Positions 20,483 to 29,675 of a stretch of DNA of 64,000 nt are shown piece by piece. The DNA comes from Histomonas meleagridis (Eukaryota; Parabasalia; Tritrichomonadida; Dientamoebidae). Under the pieces are notes generated by a model, which was not told the DNA's origin, searched no databases, and saw only the letters and a list, made by a program, of their open reading frames with translations. Both the position numbers and the translations under genes were made by a program. The stretch lies in NCBI GenBank assembly GCA_020186115.1, contig WSYJ01000184.1:415001-479000 (forward strand). Reading direction: 5' to 3'. How positions within the stretch are numbered: position 1 is the stretch's first letter; each line of letters starts with the position of its first letter.

Positions 20483-21055
20483 ATGTCGATCAAGGGTAAA
20501 GTCGTATTCGTTGGAGATTCAGGCGTTGGTAAAACCAGTGTAATCAATAATTTTAGCAAAAACGAGGTGGCACCCGACCCAACAATTGGGTCAAACACTA
20601 TATCATGTAGTTATGAATTAGATGATACAGTGGTATGTTTTTCTGTATGGGACACTGCTGGACAAGATGATTTTCGTACCCTTGTTCCATTCTATGCTAA
20701 AGGAGCTCAAGTTGTTATCCTATGCTATGATGTCACATCAAAAGATTCATTCAATAATCTTCCTGAATGGATCAATTTTCTCAAGGACAAGAGCGGTGTT
20801 GATAATATTTTTTTAGTCGAAAACAAAATTGATCTTCAGCGCGAAGTATCATTACAAGAAGCTCAAGAATTCGCCGAAGACAAAGGGATGAAGTTTTTCC
20901 AAACATCAGCTAAGACTAGTGAAGGTATAAATTCCCTTTTCCAAGCGATTGCAAGAGAAGTTAACAATGGTAATGACGCACCAGAACAAGAAACAACGCA
21001 AACAGTCAAATTCACGCCAGCGCAACCGAAAAAGAAGAAGAAGTTCCAGTGCTGA
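20483..21055 (+). CDS. Rab-family small GTPase (single C-terminal Cys)
   Basis: A 190-residue Ras-superfamily GTPase. The P-loop is GDSGVGKTS, switch I Thr lies in PTIGSNT, switch II is WDTAGQDDFR, the guanine motif is NKID within VENKID, and the SAK motif is TSAKTSEG. The DTAGQ-(D/E)-x-(F/Y)-R layout and overall sequence fit Rab rather than Ras or Rho. The tail is a poly-Lys stretch ending FQC. The single terminal Cys suggests one prenyl or palmitate group rather than the usual double geranylgeranylation. Rabs control vesicle docking, and trichomonads encode hundreds. A paralog lies tail-to-tail 400 bp downstream. Confidence 0.92.
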   Translation: MSIKGKVVFVGDSGVGKTSVINNFSKNEVAPDPTIGSNTISCSYELDDTVVCFSVWDTAGQDDFRTLVPFYAKGAQVVILCYDVTSKDSFNNLPEWINFLKDKSGVDNIFLVENKIDLQREVSLQEAQEFAEDKGMKFFQTSAKTSEGINSLFQAIAREVNNGNDAPEQETTQTVKFTPAQPKKKKKFQC

Positions 21056-21462
21056 TTAAACTTATTTTGATAATAAATCCGATATATCTTTGGTATAACC
21101 AATTTGACAAATTTCGCATAACCAATTCCTAAATTTTTTTTTGGCTACTTGAGGAAATTTTAAAGGAGCTTAAATAATATATCATTTAAATTAAAGATGT
21201 TTTTGATGTGCAATATTAAAATTGATTTTTCAAAATTCAAAACCATTAGATAAAAATATTGTATGTAAGTTGGTAGCAAACACCTTGTAAAATTATTCTT
21301 GGGTCTTCAATGATTAATATTCCTATACAAAACTAAAATTTATAAACAAGTTATTTTTCATTAAAATTCACAATCCAGAAATCTGGTAAGAAATTCTTTT
21401 TACAATTTCTTTGTGTCATTACGTGTTAATAAGAATATAACTTTATTTAAGATTCAGAAGTT
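21056..21462. other. Convergent 3' intergenic between Rab paralogs
   Basis: AT-rich shared 3' flank of two genes pointing at each other. A TAAA lies just after the TGA of the left gene and TAAA overlaps the stop of the right one. I see nothing else. Confidence 0.4.
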
Positions 21463-22029
21463 TTAACAACAAGACTTCTCTTCAACATCAACTGTTGGCT
21501 TAATGGTTACTTCTGCTTTGTTTTCAGCTGTTACAGTTGATTGATGGATTTGTTCGGCAATTGTATAAAACAGTACATCTACGTTTTGACCAGATTTTGC
21601 TGAAGTCAAAAAGTACTTTAGTTTACGTTCTTCTGCGTATTCGATAACTTCATCAAGTGGTACTTCATATTGAAGGTCAATTTTGTTTGCAACAAGATAC
21701 GTTGTGTGTACGCTGCAGTTTTCGGCTAGGAACTCAATCCATTTATCAATATTTGAGAACGATTGTCGATTCGTGATATCAAAAACAATAATAGCAATTT
21801 GAGCACCTTTGACAAACATAGGAACAAGACAACGGTAATCTTCTTGCCCAGCAGTATCCCATGCATTAAATGTTACAGGTGTTCCGTTGTAATCAACGGT
21901 GCATGATATTGAACTTGATGCAATCGTTGTTTCGATCGGATCGGTTTTGTTTGTGTACTTGTAAATGATGCTTGTTTTGCCTACACTTGCATCACCCACA
22001 AAAACAACCTTCCCTTGGACGTAAGACAT
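21463..22029 (-). CDS. Rab-family small GTPase (C-terminal CC)
   Basis: A 188-residue paralog of the preceding Rab. The N-termini align closely (QGKVVFVGDASVGKTS, SSSISCTVDYNG, WDTAGQEDYR, NKIDLQ, TSAKSGQ). The tail is EEKSCC, giving the standard double-geranylgeranyl CC ending that its neighbour lacks. GTP-binding motifs are complete. Gln in DTAGQ is retained, so normal hydrolysis is expected. It lies convergent to its paralog. This fits local duplication with inversion followed by tail divergence, which would send the two proteins to different membranes. AACGTTAA ends 17 bases upstream of the ATG on the coding strand. Confidence 0.92.
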   Translation of the reverse strand: MSYVQGKVVFVGDASVGKTSIIYKYTNKTDPIETTIASSSISCTVDYNGTPVTFNAWDTAGQEDYRCLVPMFVKGAQIAIIVFDITNRQSFSNIDKWIEFLAENCSVHTTYLVANKIDLQYEVPLDEVIEYAEERKLKYFLTSAKSGQNVDVLFYTIAEQIHQSTVTAENKAEVTIKPTVDVEEKSCC

Positions 22030-22634
22030 TTTTGCAGGCGGTTTATTTAACGTTCAACATAAAGGCAAAATCTACAAAAAGCGGTTAAATTCAGGGTGCC
22101 ACAAAAGCCAACAAAAGTTCTTTTCAACCATCAAAAGTGACAAAACATCTCAAAAAGTGGTATCGGGGGAACGATAATGAACTATGAAATTCACATTTGC
22201 CACTTTTGGTGATTAGAAATTTCATTCAGAAAATACTGGTGGTTCGATAGAAATTTAGCATCACATTTCATGGTAATTATTAAATCCAATTTTTTGAAAA
22301 ATTCTATGTTTATTTTTCGATTACTCCAGTATCTCCATGCGCTTTGCATATATACTATATATTATATAATACAAATATGTTAAAGAAATATGGCTCCTAT
22401 CATTTTCGAAAAAAACATCTAATTTTTTTTTTTTTTTTTTGCCCAAAATAAAAAACTCTATTTATAAGTTTAAAATAATTTTTTATTAATTTAGAGAAAA
22501 AGTGAAATTAATTTTGTTTACACTACTCTGAAATGGATTTAATTCAGATAAATTTCATCTTCTCTTATTTTCATTTACGACAAAAATAAACATTAAAACA
22601 ATATATGAATCAACATTTTTATTATATTTCATCA
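22030..22634. other. Upstream/intergenic 600 bp with poly-T tract
   Basis: TTAACGTT at 22047-22054 and GCGGTT copies at about 22038 and 22082 lie before the minus-strand Rab. A run of about 18 T lies near 22424-22440. No gene is seen. Confidence 0.4.
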
Positions 22635-25112
22635 TTACCTCAATCTAAACGTCGAGAATCTTCTTTTCTCTCCATTTTCTACTCTCAGTAGGAATTGTAT
22701 TGGGGAATTCCTTTGCGTCAGCAATTGTTCTAGTTCCGATATAATATGTTGATGTCTATTATCGACATTTCTTTTGCATATATTAATTGACGACGTAATT
22801 TTAAAGTTCGCGTTATAGAACAAAGTTTCCAAGTTGTTCATGTCCTTATTCGCCTTCGGATATCTGAGGATCATCTTAAACACTTGTATCAACTTCCTCC
22901 AATTACGCGAAGGTAAAATATTTGCAACTGCTTTCAACATTTCGACGTCATCGATAATTTGAGCCAAAACTTTTGGATGATATATAATTATATCTCTAAT
23001 GACTCTAAACACCGAAGTTTGGACTTTTATATCTTCGCTTTTCATTAACTTCAAAAGTTCATTAATAAATGTCTTATAACCTTTCAAGAATAACGCAGAC
23101 GACTTATGGAACATAATCTTCTTCATACTTCGAATGATTATAATTTTCCCGGAGTTTTCTTTCTCGATAATTAATGCGGAAAATGTAACTGATTCAAGTT
23201 GTGAGATTTCACTTTCATAATTGTTAATCGGATGCGTGATTAATATCGTGTGACAAAAGGTAAAAACAGAATAAAATAATCGATATAAACTATCATTGAT
23301 TGATCCCATGTTAATTAAATTCGAGACAAATAATAATATCCAACTTAAGTCATTAGCGGGTGAGTTAGGACTTACTTTGGTATGCATTAAGTTCTCGAGA
23401 AATCGAATGTATTCAGTGTTATCTGCAATGAGATCTAAGAACCCATTAAATTGAGTGAATTGCTCTAAAAATAATACGCGTAATGTTTGGCTTTCAATGA
23501 TTTTATTTGTGATCTTTAAGAAGATACGTGGTGATCTTTTAGATAAGTTATTTAAATAGACAAAAATTGGAGGTGAAAATGATTGTATTACATCAGACAC
23601 ATGTTTAATACCTGATGATAAAATAGAACATAAAATATCACATGCAAACGCATCATCTTTAATGGAATTAAAGATTTGCGAAATACGTGCATAATGATAA
23701 CCTAAAAATGACTCTGTTGGCTCAGTCAATAAATGTAAATATTTGGTGAAGAATGCATAGCCTTTCTTATCACCAAATATTGGATCGCCATATAAATCCT
23801 TTAAATGTGAACAGATATGAAAACTCATAAATATGTTTTGAATGGTAGATAAAAAGCCGGAATGTTCACCATATGTTAATGAATCAATATTATAATATGG
23901 AACAATATCTTTCCGTGAATCAGTGAATTCAGCAATTATTAAATAAGCCCGATATAATAATTGTAAATCACTAATGATCGATTCAACAAAAGAATTCCCT
24001 TGGGCGAAAACCGCTCGTAAAGCACAGAAAATAAAATAACGTACTTCAAACGAACTCGTGCTTTCATAAGTGTCAATTAGCATTTGAATGTGCGGTTTTG
24101 TCGACGATAGGCTGGAGATTGACTCGGGAATTTCACTGAAGTGGCAAATCGAAAGACCTTTAAATAACTTGTTGTAGGAGAAAGGATCTTCACAGCCAAA
24201 CTCAATACAGCTAACTGCAATGGAGCGACACGTTTCTTGAAAAGCAGGAAATTCAATTTTTTCATGTGAATCTGGTTGAATAAATTTGGAATAGGATTCC
24301 CAGAGCTTGCTAATTGGCTCCTTAAGTTTGGACTCATCAAATGAGAGAGAAACAGGAAATTGTTTTATTTGTACGGGTTCTTTAACAATTTGGATGGGTG
24401 TTGGTGGCTCTTCAATGGTCGCGTGGATGTTAAGAATTGGTTCCATATCAATGGAATGAAGAGGTATTGTGATTTGTTTTGATGTAATTTCATACCATTT
24501 TCGCATGGCATATGCATACTCTTCATACGTTTTGAAGGACTGGGCCACTGGCTTTTGTAAAATTAATTTGCTGTTCCATGGAACTTCTGGTTGAAAGTGA
24601 TATTTAATTGGAATCTTTTCATTGCGAGGTCCTCCAGCAGGAAAATATTCTTCTTTTATAGGAATCCCTGATATGATAGAAGAACATAATGAAAGATAAT
24701 TTGCAGGATAAAGAGGCGTGTTTACAACTGAAAATGTTTTGGCTGCAAGTCTGTTCTGTGGGGTATAAGGTGTTTTTTCTTGAATTGTAGGAACATGACA
24801 TTCAGCAAGCCTTTGAAATGAAAATCCAACAGGAACTGGAAGAATATATGATGCTTTTAAATCATTAAACTGAAAGTAATAATCCCAAATCGCACGTTTA
24901 TACTCTTGAATTGTATTGAAGTTAGAAGGATCTGGAATTGGTCGTTTATTTTCTCCCTGGGTTTTTATGTCTTTATCCAAAAGATTATAAAATTTGGAAT
25001 AGACATCACCATTTGGTGCAACGTACATAGGAACAGAATCTGTGAATTCGGCTGGTGTTTCTTCTGGAATATTCACCTTGTACGTCGTCCCAAAAGCTGT
25101 TGGAATCTCCAT
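22635..25112 (-). CDS. Large helical protein, 825 aa, unknown function
   Basis: I do not recognise the family. Residues about 1-260 are Pro-rich and contain two copies of a loose motif of Phe, two residues, then a (E)EYxxAxxxxY pattern (TIQEYKRAIWDYY at about 65 and TYEEYAYAMRKWY at about 200). Each is preceded by a Pro-rich PxP segment. From about 270 to 790 the protein is an uninterrupted series of amphipathic helices with Leu/Ile/Phe spacing, consistent with an ARM/HEAT-like solenoid. There is no signal peptide or membrane span. A short basic C-terminal tail (EKRRFSTFRLR) follows. It is probably a cytosolic scaffold in a trichomonad-specific family. The TGA stop has no TAAA overlap. Confidence 0.75.
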   Translation of the reverse strand: MEIPTAFGTTYKVNIPEETPAEFTDSVPMYVAPNGDVYSKFYNLLDKDIKTQGENKRPIPDPSNFNTIQEYKRAIWDYYFQFNDLKASYILPVPVGFSFQRLAECHVPTIQEKTPYTPQNRLAAKTFSVVNTPLYPANYLSLCSSIISGIPIKEEYFPAGGPRNEKIPIKYHFQPEVPWNSKLILQKPVAQSFKTYEEYAYAMRKWYEITSKQITIPLHSIDMEPILNIHATIEEPPTPIQIVKEPVQIKQFPVSLSFDESKLKEPISKLWESYSKFIQPDSHEKIEFPAFQETCRSIAVSCIEFGCEDPFSYNKLFKGLSICHFSEIPESISSLSSTKPHIQMLIDTYESTSSFEVRYFIFCALRAVFAQGNSFVESIISDLQLLYRAYLIIAEFTDSRKDIVPYYNIDSLTYGEHSGFLSTIQNIFMSFHICSHLKDLYGDPIFGDKKGYAFFTKYLHLLTEPTESFLGYHYARISQIFNSIKDDAFACDILCSILSSGIKHVSDVIQSFSPPIFVYLNNLSKRSPRIFLKITNKIIESQTLRVLFLEQFTQFNGFLDLIADNTEYIRFLENLMHTKVSPNSPANDLSWILLFVSNLINMGSINDSLYRLFYSVFTFCHTILITHPINNYESEISQLESVTFSALIIEKENSGKIIIIRSMKKIMFHKSSALFLKGYKTFINELLKLMKSEDIKVQTSVFRVIRDIIIYHPKVLAQIIDDVEMLKAVANILPSRNWRKLIQVFKMILRYPKANKDMNNLETLFYNANFKITSSINICKRNVDNRHQHIISELEQLLTQRNSPIQFLLRVENGEKRRFSTFRLR

Positions 25113-25455
25113 ATTTTTTTATCAACTTTTTTTGGCACGATAGGGTAAACCACACAATTTTATTTTCTGAGTCAACATTGTTTTTGCAAAAATGTTTTAG
25201 ATTATATTGGTTTATATAAACATTTTATTTGTAGTAACATAACAAAGGCGCTGAATTAAGCCCAGAAAGAACGTGACCTTAAGCCCAAAAGCAAAAATAA
25301 ATAAAAACTTCTTTGAACTTAATTAAATGAGTTTGTTTGGTTTGCTATATATAAATGGAAAGAAACAAACTCTAATTAAGTAAAAAGCGTTTTTATTTAT
25401 TTCTGTAGTTTTGTGCCATATTTTGGACTTAATCCGGCGTCTTAAATAATTATAA
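25113..25455. other. Intergenic, 340 bp
   Basis: AT-rich, between two same-strand genes. No ORF, RNA or ACGGTT motif was recognised. Confidence 0.35.
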
Positions 25456-26268
25456 TTAATATTGTTCTTGTTGATCTATAGCTTGCCAATTTTTAGGATA
25501 TATTGTGACAAATTTCTCTGGAACATTTTGAATATTATCATCTCCAAAATCAAGTGTGTATCCTCTTTCTTCATCTGGTGGTTTCTCGTTGGGCTGTAGT
25601 TTTACAGTTGCTTTGTAAAACACTGTTGACCATTGTTCGTCTGTTTTATAAAGTGAAAGAACTAAGCTATTCTTTGCATGCTCCCATCTCTTTATTGGTT
25701 TTTGTGGGATCACAGTCGTTAGTGGAGTCCAATCTTCATCTTTTAGTTGGATTGCTTTGATTCCATTATCAATATCTGTTGGATCATAGGCTACACATGT
25801 TTCGCCATCATTACTAAGGATAACCATTAAAATGTATGAGTTGTTGTACCGTGCACATATGTATTTTCCTGGATTCTTTTTATTTTTGTAAGCATAACAT
25901 CCACAATAAGGAGGATTCATAGACATTGTCTTGATTTTCGATTTGAAAAAGTCATTAAGGAGATCTGTAACTTCGTCTTTTGATGGAAGATTTGGTCCTG
26001 AAGAATTATCTTCAATTGGATTTTGAGCTAACAAAGTGTTAATATATTTTATAAACTGTGGAACAATGCAAAAAGCTTCATGGTATTCTTGAGTTATGGC
26101 GGTGTTTAAACTATGAATATCTTCAATAATGTGTTTTTTTTGGTTAATATCTCTTGTTGATTGAAGTTTCTTTTCTTTAGCTGCGATGGACTTAATAGAG
26201 TTATTTAAATTTTCGATACATAGACTAATTTCTTGATTTTTCTTGAGAAAATCAATTCCAACCTTCAT
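25456..26268 (-). CDS. SGF29-like SAGA subunit with tandem Tudor domain
   Basis: The open frame extends to a TTG at 26352, but the first ATG is at 26268, giving 270 residues. Human SGF29 has 293. Residues about 1-110 are a helical/coiled-coil region. Residues about 130-265 match the SGF29 double Tudor fold: a first Tudor with GCYAYKNKK...GKYICARYNNSYILMVIL, then DPTDIDNG (human D-D-I-D region), then VIPQKP. A second Tudor follows with VLSLYKTDEQWSTVFYKATV and YTLDFGDDN, ending VPEKFVTIYP. The acidic and aromatic residues that form the H3K4me3 pocket in human SGF29 (Asp, two Tyr, Phe) appear to have counterparts. The role would be tethering a GCN5/SAGA-type acetyltransferase to active promoters. 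The sequence upstream of the ATG is partly open, so a longer or spliced N-terminus is possible. Confidence 0.75.
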   Translation of the reverse strand: MKVGIDFLKKNQEISLCIENLNNSIKSIAAKEKKLQSTRDINQKKHIIEDIHSLNTAITQEYHEAFCIVPQFIKYINTLLAQNPIEDNSSGPNLPSKDEVTDLLNDFFKSKIKTMSMNPPYCGCYAYKNKKNPGKYICARYNNSYILMVILSNDGETCVAYDPTDIDNGIKAIQLKDEDWTPLTTVIPQKPIKRWEHAKNSLVLSLYKTDEQWSTVFYKATVKLQPNEKPPDEERGYTLDFGDDNIQNVPEKFVTIYPKNWQAIDQQEQY

Positions 26269-26816
26269 TAATCGAGCATTCAATAGTTTATTTTCTTTTT
26301 TTCTGTAACAGTAACGTCTTTTTCTAATTAGCACTTTTTGATAAATTATCAAAATATTAAATGTGGATATAGAGAAAAAAGTTCTTTACTTCTTCTCCAT
26401 AATATTACTAGTTTTTTTTTGATTTTATATGGGTGATAAATCAAATAATTTACTGGAATAAAAACCAATTAGTTTTTTCTAAATTTGTATAACATAACAT
26501 GATGATCATGAATTCATCACAATCATAATAAACTATTCAAAAGCTGGATTTCTGGAGATCCCCCAAGCTAATCCGTTAGTAACGTAAATATGAGTCATAT
26601 AAAAGGATATCATATTCATAAAAAATTTATAACATTGTTAAAATTTTAAATTACACATTATGTATAAAATATGCGAAAAAAATCAGAGATTCTATTATTA
26701 AGTTTTGAAATCAAATTCGTTCAGAAATCAACAAAGAAACCACCCTAACACACCTTTAGAATAGAAATTCAGAGACCGTTTATCTGGTGAACTCCTCCAA
26801 GGCTTGATCGCATATA
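26269..26816. other. Divergent intergenic, 550 bp
   Basis: A shared upstream region of SGF29 (minus) and the ankyrin gene (plus). ACCGTTTA at 26775-26782 lies 34 bases before ATG 26817. No RNA or ORF was recognised. Confidence 0.4.
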
Positions 26817-28268
26817 ATGCCTAGAAAAACCCAGAAACAAAAAATCAACAAATCTACAAAAAGGGAAAGTTTAAGTTTTGGTGATCAAGAACTTCTTAAA
26901 AAATTCCTTATTCCACTTGAACAAATTGTATTTAATTTATCAGAAGAAAATCTTGAATCATCAGTTCAACAAACAATGGAGTTATTTGATTCAAGCTACC
27001 CATATTCATTTAACCTTATTATAAGTAAATTAGTTTATTTTTCGTTTTGTTCAAAACAGGAAGTAAATGATGTTTATTTAAAGTACCTAAAAAATATACA
27101 AACACAAGAAGAAAAATTAAAAAAGAACAATTCAAACATCGTTAAATGTTTTGTTGATTATATCTCTAAGATCAAATCACATGAAGCTTATTATTTTATT
27201 GAGAAAATGATTGATGAAGATTTAATTGATGAAGAAGTCACAAAAAATATTGAATCAAAATATTTTGCACATCATCAAAATGATAAAGTTTTTTACTCTC
27301 CTAAACGACGATATTATTGGAATCATTTCCATGAAAACACAATTGATCAATCATTAAAAAATGCAAGAGATGTTAAAAAGAATGATTGGGAACTTCATAA
27401 GAAATTAATTAATGAAGGAATGAATGAAAATGAAATCTCAAAAATAATACGAAATGATGATATCGAAAAACTTCAAGAAATAGTATCACAAAATGATTTC
27501 GATTTCAATCAAAGAATAGAGCCATCATTATATGAAAAGAATTCATATATTAATGAGAATAGTGTTACACTTATTGATTATGCAGCATTTTTTGGATCAG
27601 TTAAATGTTTTAAATTCTTGTTGTTAAATAATTGTAATATCGAAAGTTCAGGTAAATATGCAATTGCTGGTGGAAACTTAGAGATAATTCATTTGTGTGA
27701 ACAAAATCATTCATCATTTAAAGATGCATATGTAACTGCAATTGCATTTCATCGAAATGATATCTTTAAATATATATATGAAAATGAAATCGAAAAAATT
27801 AATAAACCGAAATCTCAAAATTTCCCAAATCATATTTATTATAGATCATATTCTCCTACATTTTTTGGTATATATTCGTCTGAAAATCATAACTTTGGTG
27901 ATGATCAAATATTAAAATATTTAATATATTTATGTATTGTCTATTCGAATTATGAAATTTTATCATTTTTCGAAGAAAAAGATAATCTTAAAATTGATGA
28001 TTTCCTTTTTTCAATATGTGCTTCGACTGGGAATTTATATCTTTTTAAATATTTTCTTCAAATTAATGAAGTTCCTAAAGAAATTTTATCTGGAGCTTTT
28101 GAATCGGAAAATATCGAACTTATTAAGTATGTTATTGACTTAGAAGGAATTGATATTAATGCTAAATCTGATATTTTTTTGTTTAGTTTAGAGTATATTC
28201 CTATGATTTTGGAATGTATATATATAATATTTGGAGATTATTTTGATCTTTTTCACCTGCAATTGTAA
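26817..28268 (+). CDS. Trichomonad ankyrin/DUF3447-type protein, uninterrupted N-terminal part
   Basis: The continuous frame is 483 residues. Residues about 1-190 are a polar helical region. Residues about 200-460 contain diverged ankyrin-like repeats of the DUF3447 kind (DYAAFFGSVKCFKFLLLNN, SAFESENIELIKYVI). At residue about 450 the ankyrin pattern reaches DINAKS. The frame then enters a degenerate AT-rich spacer (from 28170), and the stop at 28266 lies in a different frame from the ankyrin module that resumes at 28256. The gene therefore does not really end here: seven further ankyrin modules continue to a TAA at 29346-29348. The full product cannot be defined without cDNA. Ankyrin proteins of this type are among the largest trichomonad families and have no known specific partners. 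Confidence 0.75.
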   Translation: MPRKTQKQKINKSTKRESLSFGDQELLKKFLIPLEQIVFNLSEENLESSVQQTMELFDSSYPYSFNLIISKLVYFSFCSKQEVNDVYLKYLKNIQTQEEKLKKNNSNIVKCFVDYISKIKSHEAYYFIEKMIDEDLIDEEVTKNIESKYFAHHQNDKVFYSPKRRYYWNHFHENTIDQSLKNARDVKKNDWELHKKLINEGMNENEISKIIRNDDIEKLQEIVSQNDFDFNQRIEPSLYEKNSYINENSVTLIDYAAFFGSVKCFKFLLLNNCNIESSGKYAIAGGNLEIIHLCEQNHSSFKDAYVTAIAFHRNDIFKYIYENEIEKINKPKSQNFPNHIYYRSYSPTFFGIYSSENHNFGDDQILKYLIYLCIVYSNYEILSFFEEKDNLKIDDFLFSICASTGNLYLFKYFLQINEVPKEILSGAFESENIELIKYVIDLEGIDINAKSDIFLFSLEYIPMILECIYIIFGDYFDLFHLQL

Positions 28269-29348
28269 ATGCAGCAGAAAAAGGTTATATTGATATTGTC
28301 AAAATGCTTCTCGAAAAAGAAGAAGTTAATGTTAATGTTAGAGGCATTTATTTTTATTTTTTGGAAATTGTTTTTATCATTTTGGGAAATTTAAAGTAAA
28401 TTTTTGGATTTTGTTTAAATAATTTGAAACAGCTCTTATGAAAGCATCTGAAAAAGGAAACACTGAAATAGTTAAATTACTTCTTAAACAAAAAGATATT
28501 GAAATTAATGCTTTTAATAATATTTTATTTCATATCAAATTTATTTTAATAATTTCGAGGTGATTCATAATGACATTTGAAACAGCTTTTATTTTAGCAT
28601 CTAAAAATAGTCATTTAGATATAGTAAAATTATTTATGAAGCAAAATGAAATTGATATTGGAACTCCAAATATTTTTTCCTTTAATTTAATATTCGTTTT
28701 AATAATTTTATATTTCGAAATAATATTTGGTAATCATTCATATTATTTAATACAGCACTTATTTTGGAAGCAAGATTTGGACACACAAATATAGTTAAAA
28801 TGTTACTTAAAGAAAAAGATATAAAAATTAATGCTAAAAATATAATTTTTCTTTATTTAAAGTTTATTTTGCTGATTAAAAGTTCCTAAAAAATATTTGG
28901 AAATTATTTCAATTATATAAAACAGCACTTATGTATGCAGCTAAAAAAGGTCATACTGATATAGTTAAAATACTTCTTAAGCAAAAGAAAATTAAAGTTA
29001 ATATGCAAAATGTTTATTCTTTTTACATAAAGTTCATTTTAATAATCTCGATATGTTTCAGAATAATATTCGGAAATTATTCAAATTATTTGAAACAGCA
29101 CTTATTTTGGCTGCTAAAAATGGTCATACAGAAATAGTTAAGTTACTTCTTGATCAAGAAAATATCGAAACAACTTTCATAAATATTTTTTCGTTTTGCA
29201 AAAAATTTGTTTGAACAATTTAAAATTTATAATTAATATTTGGAAATTATTCAAATTATTTCAAACAGCTCTTATGCTCGCTTCGAAATATGGCTACAAA
29301 GAAATTGTAGATTTACTTAGTGAAAAATCTTCAAAAAATTCAACTTAA
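28170..29348 (+). repeat. Array of seven ankyrin modules alternating with seven homologous AT-rich spacers
   Basis: Ankyrin modules begin at 28256, 28429, 28582, 28752, 28922, 29095 and 29265. The first six are exactly 90 bases (30 codons, T/P-A-L-M ... I-x-V-N-A-x-N). All are free of stops and indels. The last ends in its own in-frame TAA at 29346. Spacers precede each module (28170-28255, 28346-28428, 28519-28581, 28672-28751, 28842-28921, 29012-29094, 29185-29264) and measure about 86, 83, 63, 80, 80, 83 and 80 bases. They share a 5' T-rich start and, in most copies, a 3' block AATATTTGGAAATTATT. The later ones (63, 80, 83) mostly break the reading frame and contain stops. No consistent GT...AG borders are present. 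Confidence 0.8.
28256..29348 (+). pseudogene. Interrupted 3' part of the ankyrin gene
   Basis: If the spacers are not removed, this is a broken remainder of the upstream ankyrin gene with frameshifts or stops after most modules. If they are removed from RNA by an unrecognised route, it is the live C-terminal half. The intact frames of all seven modules argue against old, neutral decay. The missing GT...AG borders argue against ordinary introns. Confidence 0.5.
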
Positions 29349-29675
29349 TAACAAAATATTAAAATGGTTAACCAATTTTTTTCAGTATTTATAAAACCTA
29401 AAAAACCTTACTCTTTTCATATTTTAAATATTAAAACACCTTTTTCATAGATTATGTAATTGTATATAAAATTGATTATTTCGAGGATAATGTAATACAT
29501 TTCATTAAGTTTCCTTGACTATAATATAATACTTGTGTAAAATTATATTTATTCTATTTATTGGTAAAAACACTTTTATTTAAAGAATGAAAACCGTTAA
29601 CGAACACAATTACAATAATTCTATAATTTACTTGAACGTCTTATGGCATTTTATAATCATAAACTACAAAACTGA
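29349..29675. other. Intergenic, 330 bp
   Basis: AT-rich. AACCGTTAAC near 29592-29601 and GAACGTC near 29636 precede the ZIP gene. Nothing else is seen. Confidence 0.4.

Noticed and set aside
28170..29264. Ankyrin spacers as ordinary spliceosomal introns
   Set aside because: No spacer has a consistent 5' GT(A) and a branch-plus-AG 3' border. Cutting after the recurring ACAG puts the next module out of frame.
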